From Alentia gelatinosa (lineage: Eukaryota > Annelida > Polychaeta > Phyllodocida > Polynoidae), in the NCBI GenBank assembly GCA_950022655.1, contig OX465579.1, forward strand, positions 139,757,118 through 139,821,117: DNA of 64,000 nt, given 5' to 3'. The translations under genes and the position numbers were made by a program. Of the stretch, positions 9,500 to 22,788 are shown piece by piece (within the stretch, counting starts at the first letter, position 1; the number at the start of each line of letters is the position of its first letter). The notes beneath the pieces were generated by a model. That model did no database searches, was not told the origin of the DNA, and saw nothing but the letters and a program-made list of their open reading frames with translations.

Positions 9500-12400
9500 A
9501 TGTGATCATCACAGCATTGAAATAGGGAAACCAATAGATGATAGGGACAAGTATAGAATAGAGAAAATATAAACAAATCTGGGTTAACATCACAGGACAA
9601 TTACAATACAGGACAGCATTTGGGGTTGTTTACATATTATGTGGGCCAAGCTCAATCGAACATCTTGATCATTTTGAACCTGAAGACACTCGGAACACAG
9701 AAAATGATTATTCCATCATACCAGATACTACGTGATTTTCTCAAATGACGTTTGCCATTTCTTAAATTTGCCTGGAGAGTTCTCAAGGTAACAAAGGCGA
9801 CGCTCCATACATAATTTCTCTCTAAATTCCAAAGACCATCCATTGTTATCATGATATAGTCTTTTCCTGCAGATACAAAATTTCAATTCTATACTTATGT
9901 GGTTGATTTTCTGAACTATTGGAACTTTGTCTGAAAAAATCATTCATTGCATGTCAGAAGAAAGCGTTCTAAACTTTCCTTTTCCATTTTCTGCACAATA
10001 TGAACAATTTATTAATAATTCTGTAGTGAGGAGGTCTGGTGCCAACGGCACGCTGCTTGCTCCCTCAACAGAATTCAATGAATAATTCTGTAGTGAAATG
10101 ATTGCAATTTCGTTTCCACTGTTATCTTATATATGTTGGTATATATTCCATTCCAGATATCAGTATCTATTTGAGGTATATTATACTGCACACATCAGTA
10201 CATTTGACTCATGGGGATTAATACATTTTTTTATTCATGCTCGCACAAATGTTGATTGCCACACATAGAGTATCATTAATGTATAATGGATCAGTTTCAT
10301 TGTTAACCGAATGGAATGACTTTTTCTTTGGCCATGGTATGGCCTGTCTCAACGGTAACACATGATGAAATGTAAAGCAAGATTGTATTTATGTTTGATA
10401 TCCGTTTCTGTCACAAGCATATTATTCCTAATAATATCATTGAGACAACTGATACCAACAGGACATCATGATTACTTTATGTTAACATGCCCATAAATAT
10501 TGATGATTTTTTTTATCCCATACACATTCAAATTGGTGGTCTTATTCCTGAATAGGAAAGCATAGATACACTTTATTCCATTTTTTTGCTAGGTCTTTAT
10601 TAAATCTTAGAATAATGAGAGTTAAAACTAAAACGGGCCCCTGGACCGCCTCGCTATGGCCTGGTATGTTTAGATATGGACAGGTAGGTTATTGAAATCC
10701 GTTCCAAGCGTCGGTCGGCGGGTTATCTTATTTGGTATTTCTACGTGGGCCACTTTTTCAGCATTTTCAAAAAGGGCCAATTTTATGTTGTATTTATTGG
10801 GAGGGGGGTGATTAATTTCCTTTTTATGAAATCATGTTATGAAGACTATGCCTACCCAACCCCGCGCCATAAATAATGAATGGCCCCTTATGATTCACAA
10901 AGAAACATTTTATAGTCGGCCTGTCAATCTTTGAACCTGGAGTTTTGGATGTGGAGGGATGTCGGGGGAATCATTTTGGGGCCTGGGGGAAGGGTGGGGT
11001 AACTGTATCCCCTGTAGATTTAATTGATTTGATTATTTTGCTTTGCAAGTGTAAGTATAAAATAGATCTTCGCACCTTGAGGTCCCCAACCCATATGTTA
11101 TATGAAGCTGTAAGTGTGTTTTCCTTCAATAGCGCCTCACCCCGCCCGAATTCCTCTTTGAAAGTTTGATCCATCCCTTATCGTAAGTACCCATTGTAAA
11201 ACCTTTGATAATTCGTAGCTAACTTAAATGAAACTGAAATACATCCGATTTATGTCAGTTAACGAGACGAGACACAGAAAAATCGGTTCCTCTATGTTAA
11301 AGGCATATGGAGAATACTTTGATAATCTTTAGGTCTGGCAATAGTTCTGGTTGGGTTTTATACATATTCGAAGCTTCTCAACTACACCAGCAGTCATTTG
11401 ACATGGTAGGTTAAGCTGCGGCTTATACAACAACCTTGTTCAAGTGGTTAAATGATGCAGACTGCCTTTTCACCGGCTACTCTTTCTGTGATGGAATATT
11501 CAAGTGGCACTGACATCGACTTGCATCATTTAATATGTGGACCGTGTAGATGCGCTGGAAAAAGCAACCACTTGTTTCAATATCAGATAGTACCAAACGC
11601 TATCCAGGGGAGCCGGACGGTCACTACACCTAGCGAAGGAGTGGGGAACTACAGTCACGATCTACAACATTATCGTATGTTATTCATATTAGACCTACCC
11701 CATGGGGTGATCCATCGATGTCAAACTCTAGAAAGTCCATGACCCAATGAAAACCACGCCTCTCTTATTCTATGCGAAATGTCTTGTGAAATCCAAATAG
11801 AAATTAGGCTTTTCAGTGCCATCTTTAAAGTATGTATACAAAATCTCTTGAGAAACTTCTCCCTCAACCGCCCTCCTTTATGTATACAATAGAATAAAGA
11901 AGGGATATATGCAAATATCATTTTCCCATGACTTATGCTTAAGTATCTATCGGCAAATAGAAGTATTGGTCATGAAAACAAACTTGGACCATTGTATCTC
12001 ACCCCAATCCATGGAAGACACGTCTTTTGGAAAACATCCAGATACATGATCAGAGTGGCATCAGCCAAGTCCCTTAGGGTACTATACGCCTCAGGAGCTG
12101 CCAATGGCTCAAAGCCACTTCATTAATTAGGTTAAGATCTGGACATTTTAACCCTATCAGTCCCAGGAATGCTTGGATATACTCCCATGCAGGGTACGAG
12201 GAGTGCATGCATGGGGCATCATTAATCAGTCACAGGAGGTACCTGCTGCTTATACCTCAGACCAGGTATTTTTTCTGTGTTTGTTCTAAAAGCAGAACTG
12301 CTGACTGTGAAATATTCATACCAGTGCAAATTGATAATGTAGCGGTCGTCGGCTTTGGCCTTATTGAGGTCAGCCTTGTATGAAAGATCGTATGGCCACT

Positions 12401-13700
12401 TCCCAGCGATATGCCACCCTATGTACAATTACATAGGTCGGTAAGGTATTTTCGGAATTATGGACAAATCTATTCACACAAAACCAGACTCCTCAAGTTT
12501 GATAAACAATGGATGTTTATTACTCATTTCCGAGGTGATCCCGGTTAGATCATTACCAAATTAGGTGTCTACCTTGACACAGGTGTGCCAAGTAAAGCCG
12601 GGGAGGCTAATCCATATACCGGAGTACTGGACTCACCTAACCACTGAGAGGGTTCGGAAAAACCCTGTAAATGAGGATCCAATGATTCACTCTTCTCAGA
12701 GAAAACGCTCAAGATTGCCTGCTGACCTACTGCGAATCCCGCTTACAAGCCGAGTTACATAATCCGAACGACCCCGTAATACTTGCGTGCATGGGTTCAT
12801 CAAAATCACTACACAGCATTTTTTTAAATCTAAAATTCACAGAAAATGAAATAAGAACATAGAGGAATGGCTTCAAGAATCCGAACTTACATCTTATATG
12901 TGTTCTACAGCACTTATTACCTCACAGCACTTTCAGATGCCATGAAAATAGCATATACATCTAGGTTTTGATTTTCTATGCAAATTATCCGAAATTTCTT
13001 TGAAATTATTCGAATGCCGATACGGCAGTCCTAGGCTATAGGTATCCTTGACATTTTAACATGATAATTAATTCCACTCTGTTCATATGGTTATCAGTAA
13101 CCTTTGTGTACTGCCTTTAGTCATAAATATATATACACTTTAATTTGCTTTAACTCTTTTTTATCCAATAAACATAGATCTACGACATTATGCAATCGCC
13201 GTAGGAGGCGGTCTTACTTACGTAAGGCACATCAAAAACAGCACAGCACGGTACAAGAAAAAAACAATGCTCATTTACACATAGACCCAGCATATAATTT
13301 TTCCTCTGCTTATAATGTTCTTTTGTGGAAAAGCCAGTAGTTCTCAACATAGACTCGTAATACGAGTAGTCACTGTTGTGGAGGGAAATACCCCTATGCG
13401 TTCTTTCCCACAATCAAGATCTTATGATCAGTAGTTATTATAAAGTATAGCTGTTATCCATTTAAGTGGAAGATCTTACTATTGTATGAACCGTATCTAA
13501 TGAATAAAAAGAAAGTTTACTAACTAACCCCATGTTAACAAGTTATTATACGAGGACAACTGATACCCCTTCTCTCGGCACAGGGTAGACTTCCCCAAGT
13601 CTTTGATTATGAACATGGATCTATGGTAAGATCAATAGTAATCAATGATATATATGGTGATTTTAAAGGTAAAGTTAGTAGGCGAGGCCTAAATGAATGT
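9500..13700. other. Intergenic stretch, no gene recognised
   Basis: Only short open frames without known motifs occur here. Small structures include a 16-bp direct repeat AATAATTCTGTAGTGA at about 10014 and 10082 flanking a GTGCC-AAC-GGCAC hairpin. A segment at about 12265-12345 is also similar to intron sequence at 46880-46955, and so is an old dispersed repeat. Confidence 0.5.
12265..12345 (+). repeat. Dispersed repeat shared with 46880-46955
   Basis: The pattern CTAAAAGCAGA, TGAAATATTC and CAAATTGATAA occurs in the same order and spacing at both places, with substitutions between. This suggests an old, diverged interspersed repeat. Confidence 0.45.
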
Positions 13701-13701
13701 A

Positions 13702-13850
13702 CAGTAGACACCCCGCGTAGGCGTACACCTCGCGTTAACGGACACCTTTGCTCGGAACCGATCCCTCTATCAGATGTTTATATTTACCCCGTGTAAGCTG
13801 ACACCCCGTGTAAGCGAGCACCCCTTGTAAGCGGACACCCCGCACCGAAA
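13702..13850 (+). mobile_element. Pogo-like transposon end
   Basis: Starts CAGTAGACACCCCGCGTAGG after a TA and contains serial motifs of the type CCCCGTGTAAGCGGACACC. It matches 20272-20405 and, inverted, 38985-39086. Downstream (13850-14290) is GC-richer sequence without a transposase. Confidence 0.6.
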
Positions 13851-14569
13851 AATGCGACGATGTCCGCCATGGTGACTCCAGCGGCAGTCAGGGTGGCCCT
13901 CAGACAGAAGAAGGGCTGGAAATTAGGGGATGTCTGGATGGTATGGTGGAGGGCTTCGGAGAGGTGATCCGAGAATCGGAGAGGTGATCCGAGGATAGTA
14001 GAGGGCGCTTGAGCAATTCCTCCCCCGGTAGGTGACCAGGGGTGATGCTTGCTTGCTCTGTGAAGTGGACCTGGGAGTCTGGACGTGTGTGGTGGTGGCA
14101 CTATCTGGTGCGTCAGAGATGCTACCGTCTGTCACTGCGCTTCCGAGAGGTGGCGCCACTGTCGCTGTGACTGCCGCAGCTCTTGGGGGGCCAGGCGGTA
14201 GAGTGGGGCTCAGGAGCCGAGCAAAAAGCCCCTGGCATGCATGAAGCCAGGAGAAAAAAGCTTAAACCTAGAGCAGGTAGTTATGGAGCCAAAGTGTCTA
14301 AATATAAGTGTGACAGCTATTGATTGAGGTGTGACAACCCAATGTGGAAGGTGGATGATCTTTATGGTATGATCCAGTCTTCTATGTACACATTATTCAT
14401 AATTATTGGAGAAAAGAAATACTTACTAGCTTCTCAGAACTTAAGTGCGTCAACAGCGCTTGAAATGAGTCCCCAACATTAGGGGACTGTAACTAGGCCT
14501 GAGGAGTGGTGAGGAGGCCTGCAGCGTGTTGCTGGGCATCGCGGCAACCCCCCCCCCCCCCCCCCCCCA

Positions 14570-14970
14570 TTTTTTTCAGGCCATAAATCAGTCACCGGCT
14601 TGAAAATTTATTCAATCAAGTTTAAAAACTGTATTGAATTTTTAGCATCGAAAAATATCTAAGTCTGACATGTTAGCATATGATAATGGCTAAGCCTTGA
14701 CTTTTCACTGTGGAAAAAATATCCAAAATCTGACTTTTTAGCATGCAATGAATGATGGCTAAACCTTGACTTTTCACTATGAAAAATTGTCAAAGTCTGA
14801 CTTTTTAGCGTGCAATGATGGCTAAGCCCTAACTATTCCCTGTGGAAAAATGTCAAAGTCTGACTTTTTAGTGCGTGATGATGGCTAAGGCTTGACTTTT
14901 CACAGATTTTTCACAGATTCGCGGTAAATCCAGTTGAATAGGCCAATGCCAAAGTCGGCCCCTGGGGTGG
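14570..14970 (+). mobile_element. Element with 62-bp minisatellite, orientation 1
   Basis: After a poly-C/poly-T stretch come about four diverged units of roughly 62 bp (14640-14905), each containing GTCTGACTTTTTAGC, ATGATGGCTAAGCC and TTGACTTTTCACTGTGG. They are followed by a tail AATCCAGTTGAATAGGC. The whole block is present in reverse orientation at 17260-17550, including tail and poly-C, so it is a defined repeat family. The class is unknown. Confidence 0.65.
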
Positions 14971-16229
14971 AGGACAAAGAAGATCAAGTCTCAATTCGAT
15001 TTCGTTTGATCTTATCAGGGAGCTTCTTCGTTTAATTGGCACTAATCTAGACATATAAGAATATTCCCAATATGGTTAAGGGTGAAATGGTGTTCACGCA
15101 CAATTGGCATTACATGAAGATTTACTTATAAGAAACCTTTAAGGATTATGATGTATGGTCGCAATTCATTTTCATATATCTGTACTCGTTATCAATTCCC
15201 TTGTAGATTACCAATACCTTAGTGATTTTAAAAATAATACTGAATGAATCTGATAAAAATGTTGGTAGTTATAAAGGCTCTATTGTAGGCCACCTATAAT
15301 AAATTTTTCCTATATCCCCGATGGGCAATCTAATCCTATTTGGCAGGTTCATTCTGCATTACTGCCTCCTTAATAAAGCACAGGCAGCGCATTTAATAGA
15401 GTATCAGTACGCCTTGCCAAATCCGACAGCAACAACAATCCGGAAGGAGGAAGATCTAGGAAACATGATCAGCCGTGCCAACGGATGACCTCACACGCCA
15501 ACCCGGTAGGGGGCAGGGGCAGAAACGTTCTTGGTGGTGGGGGGAGGGGGTACTCTGTTACAAAAATTAATGCATGGAGCGCCAAACCTTCTCTACTACT
15601 CATTCGTTTATTGGGTTGTTGTTCTTTTTGTTTTTTTGGTTATTTTCTCAATTTCGCCTGAATCCTCTCAGCATGCAGATAGAGACCTTTTCAAAAAAAG
15701 TATATAATTCAATAACGTTTGATCCGCTTGATGCACAGGGACATCATTTTAATTGGCCTTGAGATCCCCGTAATTGTCCCGTATCTTATGATATACAATG
15801 TACGTTGATTGATTGTCTCCAGAAATGAAAGCTTTACCAGGGGCACTTTTATGTACATATGTCTTGAATGAAAATTGAAATAACCTTAGAAATGGGCATT
15901 TTTAGCTCAGAATTCATGGATGGAACTTATATAATCAGATTTTGAACACATCTTGTAATTTGCAGTCATAAATAGATATATGTTCTGAATGTATAATATC
16001 CATAATGTGTTGCAGAACCTATAAAACATAATAGCTGTTTAAATTGGGAAATTTATATGTAGTCTAGGTGAAAACAATTGTGGTGAAAAGTATGTCACCG
16101 TACATGGGCAAGCCACATAAAAAGGTAAAACCAATCATAAAATCACAATCTGGTAGAATTGACCATATATATAGCTATGTCACATAATGCGAGACTTCCA
16201 TTATATTAGTGTAGCCAGATACCTCAATA
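14971..16229. other. Non-coding stretch between two repeat blocks
   Basis: No gene or clear element was recognised. The sequence is AT-rich, with scattered short open frames such as 15574-15762 lacking any motif. Confidence 0.45.
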
Positions 16230-16800
16230 GAGAATCTTCCAACACGCTATACAGGTGCCTAGTCGTTCTTGTATTCACTACAGTCTGGGACTTGTTTTCC
16301 AGTCCACAGCGTAAAAAAACCTGATTTGCATGTAAGGTGTATGTATCTATCATTTTGCGTAAATAAGTAAGTCTTTCTTGCCATTATGTAGCCGTATACA
16401 TATATACTGTTCAATAATTCCGACACCACTGCTGTTTTTATTTTATTTGCCATTAACCATCCAAATCTGTATTATATGAAAAATGCAATCTTATTTACCA
16501 ATTTATTATATAAAACCTGATTTGGTATCAACTGATTAAATACAATGATAAACCCAGCATTCCTTTGTTTTATTACCGTTTTATACCATTCTTCTGTGAT
16601 TACAATATTGGTATTGTACATATAACACAAAGTCTCATTAGATATCACCCTACCACCGCAGCTGCTGCTGCCACCACCACCGCAGCCACCACCACCTCTG
16701 CTGCCAACGCCGCTTTCACACCTGCTGCTTTCACACCCGTCTGCACACAGCCATGCACCTTCCCACCCAGAGACAATAGTTTGATAATATGTGTAGGCAG
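16230..16800 (-). mobile_element. CACTG-ended family copy, reverse orientation
   Basis: The strand shown carries the reverse complement of the family's right arm. GCCATTAACCATCCAAATCTG, ATATGAAAA and ACCAATTTATTATATAAAACC match inverted 36890-36980. A proline/alanine-coding GC-rich stretch at 16645-16745 corresponds to the middle of the family. Both termini are lost. Confidence 0.55.
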
Positions 16801-17259
16801 AGGACTGGGGGTCATCCATCCAGACACACTGGAGAGAGGATGTGGGGAGCCTTGGTCAGTGGTTCAGAAAATGAAGGGGGGGGGGGGGAGAGACAGGCTG
16901 GAGAGGGCAGGGCGGTCGGGTAGGGAACCTTTTTTTATCAGTATACATACATGTATGCCAAACACATATGATTTGTATATGACCAGCATAGTCATGCACA
17001 GGATGTTTCTTCTCATATACACTCTTGGCGGCAAATACAGCCATTACGCTTCCATATACATGGAAAAACTGTATTGTATACGCCACATACACTGGTGTGA
17101 AAAACATGTCAATGTACATCGGATACATGCATTTATGCAGTGGCGTATATATGTAATAACTGGCGGCTTTTGCACAGTAGTCGTAATTCTCGACCATATC
17201 TGCCCCTCTGCGATAGAGACCGTTCTCATGGGTGTCAGAATGTTTTGAAAGTGTTTGGG

Positions 17260-17550
17260 GGGGGGGGCGAACTGAAAAATTGCAAACTTTTTTTTTCTTG
17301 GTATGGAGTCAGACTTCAACATTTGCCTGTTCCACTGGATTCACTGTGAATCTGCAAAAAGTCTGTGAAAAGTCAGCTCTTAGTCATCATTGCATGTTAA
17401 AAAGTCAGACTTTGACACTTTTCCACTGTGAAAAGTCTGGGCTTAGCCATCATTGCATGCTAAAAAGTCAGCCTTTGACACTTTTCCACTGTGAAAAGTC
17501 AGGGCTTAGCCATCCTTGCAGGCTAAAAAGGAAGTCGCCCCCCCCCCCTG
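17260..17550 (-). mobile_element. Element with 62-bp minisatellite, orientation 2
   Basis: Reverse complement of the block at 14570-14970. It has about three units containing CATTGCATGYTAAAAAGTCAG and CACTTTTCCACTGTGAAAAG, plus the AATCCAGTGGAACAGGC-type tail, and ends in poly-C runs. A frame through it (17232-17591) encodes repeated CEKSGLSHHCMLKSQ peptides only because the unit length there is close to a multiple of three. Confidence 0.65.
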
Positions 17551-17591
17551 CCCCTCCCCCCCCCCCCTATTCTGATGCCACTGGTTCTTGA

Positions 17592-20271
17592 GACAAATTA
17601 TCGTAACCACTTACAATAAATATGCTATGTGAGCGAGTCTATCATGGCCAAAACTGTTCTAGAGAAATGATAATTCCATGCGGAATTGCAAAACCTTTTG
17701 CAACTTAGTCTTATTGAAACATATGATTTTCTGATTCAATTATTTTAGGTAAAATTCGTTATTTCACCGTGCCACTGGCAATACTACACGAAAAGACACG
17801 TACTGCTTCCTTTATGATATATCCTTACCGTAGCAGGATTTTTTCCCATAGCATTTATCAAGTTTTAGGTCGATTGTACATTCAGGCACGTCATTTCATC
17901 TGTTCTGGATAATTACAACATATGAAAACAAATTCTAAAAAACACAGCAAACTCTCCTATTAGAGTAATTATATTACCAAATAATCGTTTTTATTGCCGA
18001 GACTAAAACTGTCAAAAATATCTGCTCCATCTCTGGTATCCACGTAATAAATATCTGCCACTATAAGAGAGAAATATGTCATAGTTAATTACGTGCACGG
18101 TATTCTGTATTCAAAATCAAGATATTCAATGATGGATGAGCTGTCTAAAAATATCCATATCCCAGATGTTATCAGAACAAGTGCAATGATGGATGACCTC
18201 ACGTATAATAAGAAAAAATGCAACGATGGATGAACACGTGTCCCAAACACAGAGATGAATAATAGAGAGAAACCTCATATTATGAAATAACAAACAAATT
18301 ATTATTTTTAATATGAAACATAGTACTGATTGTATATCTTCAATTCGTTATAATTTTCTTTTATTTTAGTGGAGGTTTTCTTGGCTCAGGATCAGAATGC
18401 ATGCGTTTATATTTAGATCCATGCTTGTGAACATGCTACGATAATTATAATAATAATACTACTATGAATAACATGAATTTAGATCATATCGGGAACTATA
18501 TATATATAGCAATTAAACTCAGTAGGTAATTGCGTGCAATCCATATATAGTTCTCTGCATACCATCCTCTATATCCTATCTTTTATTTTTACTTGTGTGA
18601 AATTCACATTTGAGTCTATGACAACTCATTGTTTAGTTGTTGATCTCGGGAACAGATAAAAACTAAGAAGGAACTGCATCGAGATCTGTAGCCAATAGAA
18701 ATATGCCATGGGTTTGATTAAGGAGTAATGTCACAAGGCAAAGCCAAGTGAGATTACATAGAAAACAAAAATAAATGGTGTACATGTATTTTCATCGGCT
18801 ACGAATCGAGTGTGACTCAGTTTCATCTCAACCCTCTGACTGACTAACTGCTAATGTTTGTGATGTCATCGCCTATTTGACAAAATCCTAACCACGAAGC
18901 CTCTACACACGCGGAATGGAGAAATTTATAGAAATCATCGACTATTGAGTTTTGTTTTACAAGACTGATGGCTGAGTACGTGTTCACAATGAACGAAAAC
19001 TGTACATTTATTATCAAATGCCCTAAAATGAATTGACGATGGAAATTGTGATGACATACTTGTACTCCTAAATGAAATGCGAAGTTCCCTCCCTTTCTGT
19101 CTGGCCAACAAAGTATATGAGGATAAAGGTTGGGGGATGGGGAAGGGTAAAAATCGATGAGTTGTTTGTGAGTATGGTTGTAGGTGGTGAAGGGAGGTGA
19201 TGGAGAGGGTTTCTTCAGTTAACTCAAGATCAGTCTACACGCAGACGAGAGGGGTCCCGATGGAAGATCAAAGGGCAAACCTCACGTCCCTCCTCCAGGG
19301 CTGGCTGCAGACTAAGCACGGATTCTCCAGGGCGTCATACCGAGACCCGCCGGCCCTACCCCAGGACCCCCACCGCCAGAAGCTACCGGGCAGCAGGTGC
19401 CAAGAAAGCCAGGCAGGTGGGCCAAGGGGTTGTGCTGATTGTGGTTGTGGTGGCCGTGGTACCATATTCACTCGTGTCGGGGCTATAGAAGGATGGGAGA
19501 AGCTGATGGTTTAATTACAGTAAAGATGCGGAGAGGTAAGGAACTACCCTGTGATGCGTCATGGGGATTGGAGAGTCACTCCATGTTACAGGGAATACTA
19601 AGAACGTGTTGGTAGCTCAGGTAAGTACTGAGATGACATGGAAAAATGTTTCCCTATGGATATAATTGAGCATGTTAAATCTTTTTGTCGAAACAAATAA
19701 TTATTATTTAATTTTCCGTGGGTTTTTTCCGGAAACAATGACAACGCAGCACCGTTCAAGAGTTAGGTTATACAAACTTTCAGCGTACTGAATACACGTA
19801 TCCCTCAGAATCTCCATGGCAACACTGTGGCATTGGTAAGGTGTAAACCACAGTATCCTTGTGTCATTCAGGAATGTTTGGTTGATAATAAATTGCTTCG
19901 GACCTAAATACTCATACTCCAATGCTGCTTGACATATTTAGACCCTGGGAAGACAGCAATTGCAGTGTAGATAAGCCATTTTCCACTGGCCGACAAAAAC
20001 GGCACCGATTCATTGAGTTCTCCTAAAAGTCGGTTGGTGGTGGCCAACGAATGCACGTCAGTATCTAAAATTCTTTAAGGGTGTAGTTCATCTGTGTAGT
20101 TCTGCACTTAATCGGCCCAAAGGACACAAAGGACGATATATATATTCAGTTGGGCATCCGTTTGCTGAAACCACTGGTCTCCTAAGTGGTGGTAACTTTT
20201 TCATGGAAGAGAGAAACGGCAATACACCTCAATTGGGGCAAAAGACCTATATTTTGATCGTTAAATGTAAA
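17592..20271. other. Intergenic stretch, no gene recognised
   Basis: AT-rich sequence. The motif CAAYGATGGATGA occurs three times within about 110 bp (18127, 18184 and 18222). A GC-richer patch at 19300-19460 yields short open frames without known domains. Confidence 0.45.
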
Positions 20272-20405
20272 CAGTAGAACCCCGCCTAACGGACACCCCG
20301 CGTAAGCGTTCATCCCGCGTTAACGGACACCTTTGCTAGGAACAATTCCCTATATAAGATTTTTATTTCAACCCCGTGTAAGCAGACACCCCGCGTAAGC
20401 GGTAC
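20272..20405 (+). mobile_element. Pogo-like transposon end
   Basis: Starts CAGTAGAACCCCGCCTAACG and continues with CGGACACCCCGCGTAAGCG-type iterations. It is the best-preserved of the + strand termini and is close to the reverse complement of 38985-39086. Confidence 0.6.
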
Positions 20406-20900
20406 TTTGACTCGGAACGGAGAAAAATTAGATATGGTCGGAAAATGGAAAATGGAAAAATGGAATTCATTATACAATTTTAGAACCACAGTATCCTATA
20501 AACATTCATAACATCAAGGCTTATCTTTATTTACCTTCATTTTTCGAAAACACAAAACCTTTATTTAAAAAAAAATCAAAAACGGTCAATTTTCCGAAAG
20601 TTCTGCAAATAATCGGCCAAATGGACCAATTCAGGTGAGAAAATACAAAAGAAATCGGAGGTTATTTTTACGGAAACAGCCGAGATTGACCAACCCACCC
20701 CCTAGCGACTGAATGGGTACTCCGTTGTTGCACATAATGCGGACAATGTCCACCAGAAGGCGTGACAGTCGGCACCCGATCGTTGGGATATCAGCGGTCG
20801 CGGTAATGGAGCAGCAATGACTGGCAGTGGAGTAGGTGCCGCGGCGAGGTGGAGACAAGGTGCCGATTATGAAGAGATTGACAAAAGAACAGTGAAGCAC

Positions 20901-21000
20901 TAATGGAGCAGGACCATGTGATGCTGCTCCATTAGCGCCGATCCGGTGGAGGTTGGGTGGAGAATGGTCGGAGACCGGGTGGAGAACAAGGATCGGCGCA
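20901..21000. repeat. Two adjacent hairpins
   Basis: TAATGGAGCAG (20901-20911) pairs with CTGCTCCATTA (20924-20934). Directly next to it, GCGCCGATCC (20935-20944) pairs with GGATCGGCGC (20990-20999). Both arm pairs are perfect. Confidence 0.75.
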
Positions 21001-21489
21001 ATGGATCACTTCTTTAAAGTCACCCAAACGTTGTCAATCGTTTGGAAACCCTGAGAAGAGCTAGGGCTGTAATGTCAACTGTTCTGAGTAGGTTTCTACT
21101 TGGGGAAGATAGTTGAATAGTTTATAAGGCTTGGTAGACCGGTGTATGTATTCAAAATTTTGAGTTGTCACTGGTGACACCCCATAAAATCAGTCATTTC
21201 TCAGGGGTGCCGTGATTTTGGGATAACCTAGGGTTTGTCCCAAAATCAAAATAGGGCTATTTTTCCTCGACTACATGTTCATCTACTTTTGTCAAGCTTC
21301 AAGACGTGCCTTTTAGGAAACATGATCTCACATTTACTGATAGGACTATTTATGATTAAGCCTGTTTTACCACGTTACACTTCGATGTGGGACCCTAACA
21401 TGGTCCAAATTAAGGGACAGTCCCCTCACAAGCTGGTAGAATGATATTCAAATCATTCATAATGTAGTGGCAGTTTTGCTGTTGCATCT

Positions 21490-22074
21490 GAATAGCAATG
21501 CTACCTATCCCCTAGTCCGATTTAGAAGTTCCTCATACCGATTTGTAGGGGAAACAGAGGCAATTATAAACCTGAAAACCGTTTCCCGATATCTTAATTG
21601 GATCCGAAGTAATTAAACTTAATTTCTATGATTCCACACTAGCTGCCCGTGGCTCACCCCGGCTCGGCTCCCGGCGGCGACCCGACCATTTTGCCCGATC
21701 ACACCTTTGCCCGACTAATCCGTCGGGTCGGTCAGAATCGGGTCGGTGTACGCACTTCACAGGCCCGATTTTAATCGGGTCGGGCATTACTAGCGTGGGG
21801 GTAATGACCGACTCTGCCCGACCTTAATCGTGTCGCTGTACGCACTTCACCGACTGTTCCCGATTCAGAGTAGGCCGTTTCAATAGCAATTCTACCCATC
21901 CCCTAGTCCGATTTACAAGTGCCTTATATAGATTTGTAGGGGAGATAGAGGCGATGATGAATCTGAAAACCGATTTCCAATATCTTATTTGGATCAAAAG
22001 CTATTAAACTTTGAATTATTTTTTATGAATCCACACCTGCGGCACATGGCTCACCACGGCTCGGCTGCCGGCGG
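21490..22074 (+). repeat. Direct repeat pair, about 190 bp, offset 391 bp
   Basis: 21490-21677 and 21881-22074 share blocks AATAGCAATxCTACC, CCCCTAGTCCGATTTA, GATTTGTAGGGGA, and GGCTCGGCTSCCGGCGGC at the end. Between and after them lie TCGGGTCGG-rich segments with inverted copies (CCCGATTTTAATCGGG) and a direct repeat CTGTACGCACTTCAC. The region is probably a repeat-derived cluster. Confidence 0.7.
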
Positions 22075-22150
22075 CACTCTTTGATCTCACTCGGTTCACT
22101 GTACAAGGTCATAAAGTGGAAAGGTGTGATCGGCAATCGGGGTTGAGGGT

Positions 22151-22330
22151 ATAAGACAGCGACATCATTCTTGTTCCCGATTATAATCGGTGATGGGATC
22201 GGTGAGAGTCTGTGGAATTTGTCGCTGTCTTATGGGCTTCAAGCCTAAGACACCGACATTTTATTCCCGACTCTCACCGAGCCGATGGTCGGGATGAATC
22301 GGGAACATATTTCGGTGTCTTATAGGCTTT
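22151..22330. repeat. Tandem related hairpins
   Basis: The first hairpin has arms ATAAGACAGCGACA and TTGTCGCTGTCTTAT (22151-22229). The second, immediately after it, has arms AAGCCTAAGACACCGACAT and TTCGGTGTCTTATAGGCTT (to 22329). Both share the TAAGACAxCGACA arm and TCCCGA/TCGGTGAGAGTC interiors, so they look like two versions of one small palindromic unit. Confidence 0.75.
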
Positions 22331-22788
22331 ACCCGGTCATAGAGCTATATTTCCCGCGCGAGGGTTGCTCGGCGCTATAGGATTAATTAAACATGCCTTC
22401 ACTCCGTAAATACATGCATATTGATTTTTCTTAAAGAAAAAAGCTTTATCTAGTCCCCTGTACACATATTATCAGCTGCAACCAACACCGACCCTCCCAG
22501 GGCTCCGCTGCCGCCGCCACCACCGCCACCAGCCGTCCATCCCCGTCCACCCTTACCTGTCGGTGGTCGTGTAGTGTTTTGTTTTCGACTATCAACGCCT
22601 TGTTTCACGTAATACATTGACCCACTTACCCGGCGTTGCGTTTCCCGCAAAAGGAGGGGCCCGGCGCGAAAGGGTTAATTAAACATATGCCTTCACCCCG
22701 AACACACACGTATTTTTATATAGATAAAAGACCAACGCCACTGCTGCCGCCACCGCGGCTGGTTGTGGCCCACTAGATTTTAGGTCAA

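Noticed and set aside
17232..17591. Repeat protein with CEKSGLSHHCMLKSQ units
   Set aside because: It is the 62-bp minisatellite read through. The same family in reverse orientation (14570-14970) has no matching frame.
19197..19514. 105-codon open frame
   Set aside because: GC-richer patch without recognisable domain or splice context. The opposite strand is open as well.
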